Positions 56,213 through 64,000 of a stretch of DNA of 64,000 nucleotides are shown here, one piece after another. Numbering within the stretch: the first letter of the stretch is position 1; each line of letters begins with the position of its first letter. The translations under genes and the position numbers were made by a program. Under the pieces are notes generated by a model. The model did no database searches and was not told the DNA's origin. It saw nothing but the letters and a program-made list of their open reading frames with translations. Source of the stretch: Paraburkholderia piptadeniae (GTDB lineage Bacteria > Pseudomonadota > Gammaproteobacteria > Burkholderiales > Burkholderiaceae); contig NZ_CYGY02000057.1 of assembly GCF_900007165.1 (NCBI RefSeq), forward strand, positions 1 through 64,000, in the 5' to 3' direction.

Positions 56213-57319
56213 TCAGAAACGCTCCGGGCGGTCGCCCGATACGATGCGGCTCCACAGCGCCTCGCGCTTCTGGATGTCCTCGACGGGCTCGATCCAGATG
56301 ATGTGGCTCTTGCCTGTGCTCTCGGGCGGCTCAGTGAGTGTGTTCGCGAGCCCCTGGCGCTGCGTCAGCAACTGGCTGACGCCGGGCTCGATCATGTAGT
56401 TGATCCACGCGAGCGCGAGCGGCCGGTTCGCGGCCGCGCTCGTCATCGACCAGCAGTCGAGCCATGCGAGCACGCCTTCGTCGGGAATCACATAGCCGAC
56501 GTCCGCGCCCGCGCGGCGCAGCAGCTCGACCTGCTGCGTGCCGTAGTTGCCGAACATCAGCGCGGCCTTGTGCTGCACGAAATACGCGGCGGCTTCCTCG
56601 GGCAGGTTGTAGTAGGTGAGCAGATTGCGCCGCAGATCGACCAGCTTTCGGGTGATGTTCTGGATCTGCGCGCCGTTCAGCTGGAACGGATTCGGATAGC
56701 CGAGCGCGAGCGCCGTGAACGAGAAATTGTGCTGCGCGCTGTTGAAGTCGAGCACCTTGCCGCGATAGCGAGGATTCCACAATTCGTTCATCGAATGCGG
56801 CGCGACGCTCACCTGCTTGCGGTCGTAGATGAGGCCCATCGTCGAATACGTGAACGGAATCGCGTAGACGTTGCCTTGATTCGTGAGCCCTTCGATCGAG
56901 GAGAGCGCGCGAAAGCGCGGCAACTGACGGCTCGTGTTCGGCAAGCGTGCAAGGTCCAGCGGCGCGAGCAGCTTGTCGTGCGCGTAGCGCTGGATTTCGG
57001 CCGTGTTCGCCGCGAGCACGTCGAATTGCGGCTGCGAGCCTTGATGCATCTTGTCCCAGAGCGCTTCGTCGGAATCGACGAGCGTGACTTCGACTTTCGC
57101 GTGATAGCGGTCCTCGAATGCCTTGACGACGTCGGCATCGGCATAGCCTGGCCACGCGAGCACGCGCAGCACGTTCTCGCCGGCGCTCGCGTGCGCGATC
57201 AGCAGAAAGCTGCAAACAAAAAGGATGACGGAGTCAATGAAATGCCTTCGATGCGCGTCGGGGCATGCGATGCCAGAAGGCACGCTTCGCCGTGAGACAC
57301 ATGAGTAGCACCACCGCAT
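56213..57319 (-). CDS. PotD-like periplasmic substrate-binding protein
   Basis: The start MRWCYSCVSRRSV has AAGGAAA seven bases ahead. A hydrophobic signal segment (DSVILFVCSFLLIAHASA) is followed by a mature polyamine-type binding protein: LRVLAWPGYADADVVKAFEDRYHAKVEV, DVLAANTAEIQRYAHDKLLAPLD, IPFTYSTMGLIYDRK, PDEGVLAWLDCWSM. Permease and ATPase genes are absent. Instead the stop codon is two bases from the ATG of a membrane diguanylate cyclase, an arrangement like NspS-MbaA in Vibrio. It probably senses polyamine or a similar cation and controls the cyclase rather than importing it. Confidence 0.9.
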   Translation of the reverse strand: MRWCYSCVSRRSVPSGIACPDAHRRHFIDSVILFVCSFLLIAHASAGENVLRVLAWPGYADADVVKAFEDRYHAKVEVTLVDSDEALWDKMHQGSQPQFDVLAANTAEIQRYAHDKLLAPLDLARLPNTSRQLPRFRALSSIEGLTNQGNVYAIPFTYSTMGLIYDRKQVSVAPHSMNELWNPRYRGKVLDFNSAQHNFSFTALALGYPNPFQLNGAQIQNITRKLVDLRRNLLTYYNLPEEAAAYFVQHKAALMFGNYGTQQVELLRRAGADVGYVIPDEGVLAWLDCWSMTSAAANRPLALAWINYMIEPGVSQLLTQRQGLANTLTEPPESTGKSHIIWIEPVEDIQKREALWSRIVSGDRPERF

Positions 57320-57738
57320 TTCGTTTTCCTTTTTGCGATCCGTGTTCGATGCACTCCAAACCACGCTTCAAACCGGCTTTCGTCCGACGCGGCCCCACGC
57401 GATGCGCTCGTTGTCGGCGTTGCACCGGCGAGCGTCGAGGGAACACGGCGTCGCGTCGCTTGCGAACGACGCATGACGAAATCTTCAGGTGAAGGAACAG
57501 CAGTCTAGCCGGAATCGCGCGCGCCAAAAATAGGCTTGTCGGCGTCTACACGCTGATAACGGCGCAGGCGAGCGCATCTTTAACCCGTCGTTAACGATTA
57601 GAGCGCTCCATCTTTTCAAGCGCTATTTTCAGAGGATTTTAACGGCGCGATATTTCGCGAGTGTTTTAAACCCGCGTTTGTTTGTGCCGCGCGTTTTCGT
57701 GCGCTTTCGACAATGCATGTTATTCGCGCTTTACGCGA
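57320..57738. other. Intergenic region, no gene seen
   Basis: This 419-base gap lies between the histidine kinase stop and the start of the binding-protein gene, both on the minus strand. The half near 57570-57720 is AT-rich (GTTAACGATTA, ATTTTAACGGCGCGATATTTCGCG) and should contain the promoter of the binding-protein/diguanylate-cyclase pair. No terminator with a T-run was found after the kinase gene. Confidence 0.4.
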
Positions 57739-59268
57739 TCACTGCGCGGAGACGGCCACGCGTCCGCCCTTCTGCGCGGTGCCTGCCGGATGCAGCTCGA
57801 AGCAGAATGTCGTCCCCGCGCCTTCGCGCTCGACGAGCCGTATCTGGCTGTCGTTCAGTTGTAGCATGCGCTGGACGATCAGCAGGCCGAGTCCGCCGCG
57901 ATGCGCGCCGCCCGACGTGAACGGCCGCTGGAACAGGCCCGCGCGCACATCGGCGGGAATGCCGGGCCCTGTGTCGCTCACCGTCACCGACACCTTGCCA
58001 TCGCGCACCGCGAGATCGACATCGACGGCGCCGTCATCGGGCGTGTGACGGATCGCGTTGTCGAGCAGATTGGTCAGCACGCGCTCGATCATGCCGAGGT
58101 CCGCCGTTACGTTCGGCAGACGCGGCGCAATGCCCGCGCGCAACCGCACGCGCCGCGCCTCCGCCGACAGCTCGAATTTCTGGAACACGTCCTGCACCAG
58201 ATCGACGAGCGAGAAGTCCTCCAGCGCGAGCTGCACGTTGCCATGCTCGAGGCGAGCAAGCTCGAACAACGATTGCGCGAGCTTGCCGACCTTCACGCTT
58301 TGCGCGAGCGCGATCGCGAGATAACGTTTGCGCTCCGTGTCACTCAGCGAATCCGCTTTCATCGACAGCGTTTCGAGGTAGCCGTGCAGCGAAGTGAGCG
58401 GCGTGCGCAGATCGTGAGAAATGTTCGCAACCAGTTCGCGCCGCTCCTGGTCCTGCTTCGTCAGCGCGCGCCATTGCTGGCCGATGCGCTCGGCCATCTG
58501 CGCGAACGTCGATTCGAGCGTGGCGATCTCGTCGCGCGAGCGGGACGGCGCGATGCGCGCAGCCGCGCCACCCGACGCGGAAACGGGAGGCTGCGCATCC
58601 GGCTCGCCGTTCGCGTCGAACTTGCGCATCGCGTCCGTCAGACGTCGCAGCGGCCGCGTGATCAGCCCGAACGCCACCACGCCCGCAACGAGGCCGCACA
58701 GCGCGACGACGCCCATCGACCACAACGTCGTGCGCAACACCGAGCTTGCCCTGAAGCGCGCCGCGAGTTCGTCATGCGCTTCGCCTTGCAGCACGACATA
58801 GATGTAGCCCGGCGGCCGGTTATCCGCATGCGGCAGCAGCGCCGCGCTGAACACCTTGCGGCCGTCGACGCTGCGCGGATCGTCGCCGAGTATCGGCAGC
58901 GGGTCGCCCGCGACGAACTTGCGCACGGGGGCAACGTCGACCTGCATCCGCTTCAGGTGGCCGGCGGGCGCATCGTCGCCTTCGATATGCCCGTCCTGAT
59001 CGAGCAGATACACTTCGACGCTCGGATTGACCACCATCAACTGCCCGAAGATCTGCCGCAGCGCGTCCTTGCGCGCCGCGCCGCCGCTGTCGCCGGAGAG
59101 CGCCGGATTGAGCGCGATATGCGACGCGAGATCGCGCGACAGGCTCTGTATCACTTCCTTTTCGTGCAGATCGCTGGAACGGATCTGCAGCCACGCCGAC
59201 GCGCCGCAGCACGCGAGCAGCAATACGGAAAACACCAGCAACAGTCGCTGCGTCAACGACAGGTTCAC
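57739..59268 (-). CDS. Two-component sensor histidine kinase
   Basis: The start is a GTG (VNLSLTQRLLLVF) overlapping the response-regulator stop (GTGA). The 509-residue kinase has TM1 (8-26), a periplasmic sensor of about 150 residues, TM2 (182-203), a HAMP domain (TRPLRRLTDAMRKF), the HisKA box with phospho-accepting H285 (VANISHDLRTPLTSL) and an HATPase domain (NLLDNAIRHTPDDG, VSDTGPGIP, GGLGLLIVQ). It pairs with the OmpR-type regulator encoded just upstream. The divergent msrB-dipZ-msrA operon suggests periplasmic oxidation as the signal. Confidence 0.93.
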   Translation of the reverse strand: MNLSLTQRLLLVFSVLLLACCGASAWLQIRSSDLHEKEVIQSLSRDLASHIALNPALSGDSGGAARKDALRQIFGQLMVVNPSVEVYLLDQDGHIEGDDAPAGHLKRMQVDVAPVRKFVAGDPLPILGDDPRSVDGRKVFSAALLPHADNRPPGYIYVVLQGEAHDELAARFRASSVLRTTLWSMGVVALCGLVAGVVAFGLITRPLRRLTDAMRKFDANGEPDAQPPVSASGGAAARIAPSRSRDEIATLESTFAQMAERIGQQWRALTKQDQERRELVANISHDLRTPLTSLHGYLETLSMKADSLSDTERKRYLAIALAQSVKVGKLAQSLFELARLEHGNVQLALEDFSLVDLVQDVFQKFELSAEARRVRLRAGIAPRLPNVTADLGMIERVLTNLLDNAIRHTPDDGAVDVDLAVRDGKVSVTVSDTGPGIPADVRAGLFQRPFTSGGAHRGGLGLLIVQRMLQLNDSQIRLVEREGAGTTFCFELHPAGTAQKGGRVAVSAQ

Positions 59269-59996
59269 GGCGCTTCTCCTTCGCGCGCGCCGGGATCGGC
59301 GACGAACTTGTAGCCGCGTCCCCATACCGTGAGGATGCGCGTCGGCTCGGCGGGATCGGCCTCAATCTTCGCGCGCAGCCGGTTGATGTGCGTGTTCACC
59401 GTGTGCTCGTAGCCTTCATGCTGATAGCCCCACACGGCGTTGAGCAGGTCCATGCGCGAGAACACCTTGCCGGGACGGCTCGCGAAAAAGTACAGCAGGT
59501 CGAACTCGCGCGGCGTCAGCTCGATCCGCTTGCCGTCGACGCTTGCTTCGCGCGTGAGCGGATCGACGAACAGGCCCGCGAGATTGAGACTGCCCGACTC
59601 CATCCGCGCGTCCTTCGCCATCGCATCGGCGCGCCGCAGCAGCGCCTTCACGCGCGCGACCAGTTCGAGCACGGAGAACGGCTTCGCGAGATAGTCGTCG
59701 GCGCCCAGTTCGAGGCCGAGTATCCGGTGCACCTCGCTCGAACGCGCGCTCGTGATGATGATGGGCGTATAACGCGCCATCGCGCGGGCGCGCCGGCAAA
59801 TCTCCAGACCGTCGACGCCCGGCAGCATCAGGTCGAGTATCAGCGCGTCCCAGTTGCCCTGCTCCAGCAGCCGCAGGCCTTCGTTGCCGTCGGCGCTGTG
59901 GACGACTTCATAGCGTTCGTCCCGCAGATGCAGGCTCAGCACATTCGCTATATCGACATCGTCTTCGACGATCAGTACGCGCTTCGGATGGTCCAT
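59265..59996 (-). CDS. OmpR family response regulator
   Basis: The start MDHPKRVLIVEDDVDIANVLSL is the family N-terminus; the frame upstream is unsupported. The 243-residue regulator has the receiver acid pocket (EDD), phospho-acceptor D55 (ILDLMLPG), conserved K in YLAKPFS, and a C-terminal winged helix (PREFDLLYFFASRPGKVFSRMDLLNAVWGYQHEGYEHTVNTHINRLRAKIE). It controls its target genes after phosphorylation by the kinase encoded next. The 187 bases between it and msrB are AT-rich and likely hold divergent promoters. Confidence 0.94.
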   Translation of the reverse strand: MDHPKRVLIVEDDVDIANVLSLHLRDERYEVVHSADGNEGLRLLEQGNWDALILDLMLPGVDGLEICRRARAMARYTPIIITSARSSEVHRILGLELGADDYLAKPFSVLELVARVKALLRRADAMAKDARMESGSLNLAGLFVDPLTREASVDGKRIELTPREFDLLYFFASRPGKVFSRMDLLNAVWGYQHEGYEHTVNTHINRLRAKIEADPAEPTRILTVWGRGYKFVADPGAREGEAP

Positions 59997-60183
59997 CGGC
60001 TGGGTTGGATTGAGGGAAAAAGCCGGATTAAACGCCGCACTGCAACGTTTACAGGTGTAGCCATTGTGCAGAATTTTCGGCCGCCGAGTTATCACAATTA
60101 ATTTAAGTTTCCGTGAGGACCCCGATACCACGGCGGACTTACGCTACGGCCACGTTCAATCGAGTTGCACGAAGGAGCACACG

Positions 60184-60708
60184 ATGAAAAGCCGCAGGCA
60201 GTTCCTGTTATCGGGCGGCAGCGCGCTCGCCGCGCTGGCCGCGCTCACGCAGTGGCGCGCGTTCGCCGCCGACACGGCACACGCCGGCGACGCGGCAAAT
60301 GGGACGACCGGGCGTTTCGAAGTCACGCATACGGACGCGCAATGGCGGCAGATGCTCACGCCCGCGCAGTATCACGTGCTGCGCGAGGAAGGCACCGAGC
60401 GCCCGTACAGCAGCCCGTTGAACGACGAGCATCGCAGCGGCGTGTTCGCGTGCGCCGGCTGCAAGCTCGATCTCTTCTCGTCGCGCACGAAGTTCGAAAG
60501 CCACACCGGCTGGCCGAGCTTCTGGGCGCCGCTCGATCACGCCGTCGCGACGCGCGAGGACGGTTCGTTCGGCATGGTCCGCACGGAAGTGCACTGCCGA
60601 CGCTGCGGGGGCCATCTGGGCCATGTGTTCGACGACGGACCCAAGCCCACGGGGTTGCGCTACTGCATGAACGGCCTCGCGATGACCTTCACGCCGCAAG
60701 CCGCCTGA
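60184..60708 (+). CDS. msrB: Tat-exported methionine-R-sulfoxide reductase
   Basis: The 174-residue protein starts with a twin-arginine signal (KSRRQFLLSGGSALAALAAL) and then has the complete MsrB domain: zinc-binding C90, C93, C138 and C141 (CAGCK, CRRCGGH) and catalytic C161 in RYCMNG. It reduces methionine-R-sulfoxide in the periplasm. It is the first gene of a three-gene operon with dipZ and msrA, which together cover both stereoisomers and supply reducing power. Cytosolic MsrB is usual in Burkholderia, so an exported copy is notable. Confidence 0.95.
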   Translation: MKSRRQFLLSGGSALAALAALTQWRAFAADTAHAGDAANGTTGRFEVTHTDAQWRQMLTPAQYHVLREEGTERPYSSPLNDEHRSGVFACAGCKLDLFSSRTKFESHTGWPSFWAPLDHAVATREDGSFGMVRTEVHCRRCGGHLGHVFDDGPKPTGLRYCMNGLAMTFTPQAA

Positions 60709-60781
60709 CGCGGCTTTTCGACACCCTATTCGACGCGCTCTCTCGACGCCTTCATTCCGCACGATCCATCGGCCAACCATC

Positions 60782-62641
60782 ATGCTACTCATCGTTCTTG
60801 CTTACCTTGGCGGCGCGCTCACGATCCTGAGTCCGTGCATCCTGCCCGTGCTGCCTTTCGTTTTCGCGCGCGCCGACCAGCCGTTCTCGCGCAGCGGCCT
60901 GCCGCTGCTCGGCGGCATGGCGCTCACGTTCGCGCTCGTCGCGACGCTCGCGGCGATCGGCGGCGGCTGGGTCACGCAAGCGAACCAGTACGGCCGCTGG
61001 GCCGCGATCGTGCTGCTCGGCGTGTTTGGCCTGACGCTGCTGATGCCGCGTCTCGCCGATCGCCTGATGCACCCGCTCGTCAGCGCGGGCAACCGGCTCT
61101 CCGCGCTGGCCCAGTCCGATGGGCAAAAACCGCGCATCGGTTCGTCGTTTCTGCTCGGCATCGCGACGGGCCTGCTGTGGGCGCCGTGCGCCGGCCCCAT
61201 CCTCGGTCTTGTGCTGACGGGCGCGGCGTTGCGCGGCGCGAGCGTGGGCACCACGCTGCTGCTGTTCGCCTATGCGGCGGGCGCGGCGACGTCGCTCGCC
61301 GTTGCATTGCTGATCGGCGGGCGCGTTTTCACTGCGATGAAGCGCTCGCTCGGCGCGGGCGAATGGGTGCGGCGTGGCATCGGCGCAGCGATGCTGGCGG
61401 GCGTCGCCGCGATTGCGCTCGGCTTCGATACGGGCGTGCTCGCCCGCGTGTCGACGGTCGCGACGGGCGGCCTCGAACAGCGTCTCGTCGACACGCTCTC
61501 GCCCTCCAAAGGCACCGGCAACGCGATGCAATCCGCGAATGCCACGAACGGCACGAACGCGACGAACGCAATGCAACCCGCCGCCGACGCTTCGAACGCA
61601 AAGCCAGGCGAAACCAATGAAGCCGCGACGGGCGCGATGATGCGCGCGTCCGCGCCAGCCGCGCCGCTTCCCGTCGAAGGCACGCTGCCGCCGCTGACGG
61701 GCGCCGTGCAATGGCTGAACTCGCCGCCGCTCACAACTGAACAGTTGCGCGGCAAGGTCGTGTTGATCGACTTCTGGACGTATTCGTGCATCAACTGCCT
61801 GCGCACGCTGCCGTATGTGAAGGCGTGGTCGCAGAAGTACCGTGACATGGGGCTCGTCGTGATCGGCGTGCATGCGCCGGAGTTCGCATTCGAGCGCAAT
61901 ATCGACAACGTGAAGAAGGCGTCGCACGATCTCGGCGTCGATTACCCGATCGCGATCGACAACAACTATGCGATCTGGCGCGCGTTCGGCAACCAGTATT
62001 GGCCCGCGCACTATTTCGTCGATGCGCAGGGGCGCATTCGCCATCATCATTTCGGCGAAGGCGAATACGAGCAATCGGAGAAAGTGATCCAGCAACTGCT
62101 CGCGGAAGCAGGCCATCCCGACGCGATGAAAGTGACGACGGGTCTCCCGCAGCGTGCCAATGGCGTCGAGGCAGCCGCCGACGGCAACGACATGCAGTCG
62201 CCGGAAACGTACATCGGCTATGAACGCGCCGAGAACTTCGTGTCGCCGGGCGGCGAGGCGGCGGACCGCGCGCATGCATATGCCGCGCCGTCGAACCTCG
62301 GCGTGAACGACTGGGGGCTCGCGGGCACGTGGAAAGTGGGCGCCGAGCACGCGACGCTCGCCGCGCCTGACGGACGCATCGTCTACCGCTTCCATGCGCG
62401 CGACCTGCATCTGGTGCTCGGCCCGGGCGCCGACGGCAAGCCGGTGCGCTTTCGCGTGACGATCGACGGCGCCGCTCCCGGCGACGCGCGCGGCACCGAC
62501 GTGAAAGCCGACGGCACGGGCGTCGTTACCGAACAGCGGCTGTATCAGCTCGTGCGTCAATCGGGCGACGTGGCCGACCACACGTTCGCGATCGAGTTTC
62601 TCGATCCCGGTGTCGAAGCCTACGCGTTCACGTTCGGCTGA
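60782..62641 (+). CDS. DipZ-like thiol-disulfide interchange protein (CcdA plus TlpA domains)
   Basis: This 619-residue protein fuses a CcdA-type membrane domain (residues 1-220) with C19 (SPCILP) and C136 (APCAGP), a low-complexity linker (220-310), a periplasmic TlpA-like thioredoxin domain with CINC (C336, C339) and a C-terminal beta domain of about 150 residues, as in mycobacterial DipZ. It transfers electrons from cytoplasmic thioredoxin across the membrane. Being placed between msrB and msrA, it very likely recharges both periplasmic reductases. Its start is 73 bases after the msrB stop. Confidence 0.93.
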   Translation: MLLIVLAYLGGALTILSPCILPVLPFVFARADQPFSRSGLPLLGGMALTFALVATLAAIGGGWVTQANQYGRWAAIVLLGVFGLTLLMPRLADRLMHPLVSAGNRLSALAQSDGQKPRIGSSFLLGIATGLLWAPCAGPILGLVLTGAALRGASVGTTLLLFAYAAGAATSLAVALLIGGRVFTAMKRSLGAGEWVRRGIGAAMLAGVAAIALGFDTGVLARVSTVATGGLEQRLVDTLSPSKGTGNAMQSANATNGTNATNAMQPAADASNAKPGETNEAATGAMMRASAPAAPLPVEGTLPPLTGAVQWLNSPPLTTEQLRGKVVLIDFWTYSCINCLRTLPYVKAWSQKYRDMGLVVIGVHAPEFAFERNIDNVKKASHDLGVDYPIAIDNNYAIWRAFGNQYWPAHYFVDAQGRIRHHHFGEGEYEQSEKVIQQLLAEAGHPDAMKVTTGLPQRANGVEAAADGNDMQSPETYIGYERAENFVSPGGEAADRAHAYAAPSNLGVNDWGLAGTWKVGAEHATLAAPDGRIVYRFHARDLHLVLGPGADGKPVRFRVTIDGAAPGDARGTDVKADGTGVVTEQRLYQLVRQSGDVADHTFAIEFLDPGVEAYAFTFG

Positions 62642-62698
62642 TCACGCAGCGCATCTATGGACCAATCGCCAGCAACGCGTATTCGAGGACCTCTCACC

Positions 62699-63448
62699 AT
62701 GAACATGACATTCATCACCCGCGCATTCGGCTGGACCCGCACATCGACGGGCCGGGTGATCGCGCTGATCGCGCTCGGCGCGGGCGCGGTCGCCTGGCAG
62801 CACGTCGCATCGGCGGAACAGGCGGTCAGGATTCCGCCGCCCGCGCAGGACGAAAAAGTCGCCGGCGCGCACACGGAGACGGCCGTCTTCGCAGGCGGCT
62901 GCTTCTGGGGCGTCCAGGGCGTGTACGAGCACGTGAAGGGCGTGAAGCAGGTCGCGTCCGGCTATTCGGGCGGCGCGGCGGGCACCGCGCAGTACGAGAC
63001 CGTCAGCGGCGGCGACACGGGGCACGCGGAGTCGGTGAGCATCACGTATGACCCGACGCAGATCACCTATGGCCGCCTGCTGCAGATCTTCTTTTCGGTC
63101 GTCCACAATCCGACCGAGCTGAACTACCAGGGCCCCGATCACGGCACGCAGTACCGGTCGGCCGTGTTTCCGCAAAACGCGCAGCAACGCGCGATCGCGC
63201 AGGCCTACATCGCGCAGCTGAACAGCGCGAAAGTGTTCTCCGCGCCGATCGTCACGCGAGTCGAGGAATTCAAGGGCTTCTATCCCGCCGAGGCGTATCA
63301 CCAGAATTTCCTCGTGCGGCATCCGGACTATCCGTACATCGCGATCAACGATCTGCCGAAGATCGACGAGCTGAAGCAGATGTTCCCCGATGTCTATCGC
63401 AACGACCCTGTGTTGCTGAAGGCGTCCGCGTCCTCGTCCGCATCGTGA
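62699..63448 (+). CDS. msrA: Exported methionine-S-sulfoxide reductase
   Basis: The start MNMTFITRAFGWTRT is preferred (an in-frame ATG lies 42 bases upstream). The 249-residue protein has an N-terminal membrane anchor or signal segment (VIALIALGAGAVAW), then the MsrA domain with catalytic C68 in GGCFWG, EAYHQNF with its conserved residues, and GTQYRSAVFP. It reduces methionine-S-sulfoxide in the periplasm and completes the msrB-dipZ-msrA set. It is convergent with an aldo/keto reductase gene whose stop is only four bases away. Confidence 0.94.
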   Translation: MNMTFITRAFGWTRTSTGRVIALIALGAGAVAWQHVASAEQAVRIPPPAQDEKVAGAHTETAVFAGGCFWGVQGVYEHVKGVKQVASGYSGGAAGTAQYETVSGGDTGHAESVSITYDPTQITYGRLLQIFFSVVHNPTELNYQGPDHGTQYRSAVFPQNAQQRAIAQAYIAQLNSAKVFSAPIVTRVEEFKGFYPAEAYHQNFLVRHPDYPYIAINDLPKIDELKQMFPDVYRNDPVLLKASASSSAS

Positions 63449-63452
63449 GACT

Positions 63453-64000
63453 TCAGGCGCCGACAGCTTCGACGATCCGCTTGCACATCGCCTTGTCGGG
63501 ATACGGTCCGACGCCCGCGTGAACGTTGTCGGTCATGTATTCGGGCCGGCCCGTGCCCGGAATCACGACGGTCACGGCGGGCTGCGCGAGCACGAATTTC
63601 AGCAGGATCTGCGCCCATGTCGCGCAGCCGATATCGGCGGCCCACGCGGGCACCCGCTGCTTCATCACGCGCGACAGCAGCCCGCCCCCGCCGAACGGCT
63701 GATTGATCACGACGCCGATGCCCAGATCGTGCGCGAGCGGCAGGATGCGCGCTTCGGCGTCGCGGTCATCGGCGGCGTAGTTGATCTGCACGAAGTCGGG
63801 CTTCTCGCTGCGCATCACGCTCGCGACTTCGTCGAAAGCGCTCGACGTGTAGTGCGTGATGCCGATATAGCGGATGCGTCCGCGCGCTTTCCAGTCGCGC
63901 AGCGTCGCAATCTGCGTGCGCCAGTCGACGAGGTTGTGCACCTGCATCAGGTCGATGCGCGGCTGCTGCAGGCGACGCATCGACTCCTCCATTTGCGCGA
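63453..64000 (-). CDS. Aldo/keto reductase (5' end outside the window)
   Basis: The frame is open to the right edge, so only the C-terminal part (about 182 residues) is present. It contains DLMQVHNLVDWRTQIATLRDWKARGRIRYIGITHY, PDFVQINYAADDRDAE, FGGGGLLSR, and VLAQPAVTVVIPGTGRPEYMTDN, all typical of aldo/keto reductase C-terminal halves. The catalytic Tyr/Lys/His would lie mostly beyond the edge. It reduces aldehydes or ketones with NADPH; the specific substrate is unknown. Confidence 0.9.
   Translation of the reverse strand, partial: AQMEESMRRLQQPRIDLMQVHNLVDWRTQIATLRDWKARGRIRYIGITHYTSSAFDEVASVMRSEKPDFVQINYAADDRDAEARILPLAHDLGIGVVINQPFGGGGLLSRVMKQRVPAWAADIGCATWAQILLKFVLAQPAVTVVIPGTGRPEYMTDNVHAGVGPYPDKAMCKRIVEAVGA

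Noticed and set aside
60785..62581. 598-codon open frame antisense to dipZ
   Set aside because: It runs opposite a gene with intact CcdA and thioredoxin motifs and has shadow-type composition.

Overview
The window looks like a chromosomal segment of a high-GC Burkholderiales bacterium, most likely Burkholderia sensu lato (Paraburkholderia or Caballeronia type). The reasons are the strong G/C bias at third codon positions, a monomeric NADP isocitrate dehydrogenase, a MarR-FUSC-DUF1656-HlyD-NodT efflux cassette, a DipZ/MsrAB operon, and many single-copy metabolic genes of the kind common in that group. I see no rRNA, tRNA or CRISPR array.

Layout. 1-1.6 kb: an IS110/IS1111-type transposase gene and flank. 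1.6-3.3 kb: a secreted lipoprotein with a TIM-barrel glycosidase-like domain. 4.0-9.5 kb: a MarR-regulated tripartite efflux operon (FUSC inner-membrane pump, DUF1656, HlyD adaptor, outer-membrane lipoprotein). 9.8-19.5 kb (minus strand): a type I secretion locus made of a small membrane protein, a very large repeat protein without RTX motifs, an HlyB-like ABC exporter, an HlyD adaptor and a TolC-like channel. The large gene appears to carry a frameshift near its 5' end. 20-31 kb: mostly housekeeping and accessory metabolism (alpha/beta hydrolase, MFS transporter, icd, two metallo-beta-lactamase-fold hydrolases, DUF899, GST, DOPA-dioxygenase-like, squalene synthase-like).

31.3-35.3 kb: an ABC exporter preceded by a possible 21-residue leader peptide, then an AT-richer three-gene cassette encoding an orphan Hcp, a probable T6SS cargo toxin and a probable immunity protein. 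35.5-41.9 kb: a serine/threonine dehydratase, then a four-gene operon (aromatic aminotransferase, class II aldolase, ketopantoate-reductase-like, cytochrome P450) divergent from a LysR regulator. 41.9-45.5 kb: DUF302, a hypothetical protein, succinate-semialdehyde-type dehydrogenase and a thioesterase.

45.6-52.5 kb: a beta-glucoside uptake operon (GH1 beta-glucosidase, substrate-binding protein, two permeases, ATPase, LacI repressor) with a perfect 16-bp LacI-type palindrome ahead of the glucosidase gene. 52.8-57.3 kb: a low-complexity secreted protein, a small membrane protein, and a PotD-like binding protein directly followed by a membrane diguanylate cyclase, an arrangement like NspS-MbaA. 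57.7-63.5 kb: an OmpR/EnvZ-type two-component pair divergent from an exported msrB-dipZ-msrA repair operon. An aldo/keto reductase gene runs off the right edge.

Most notable for follow-up are the non-RTX type I secretion locus, the orphan Hcp/toxin/immunity cassette, the binding-protein/diguanylate-cyclase pair, and the P450/aldolase/aminotransferase operon.
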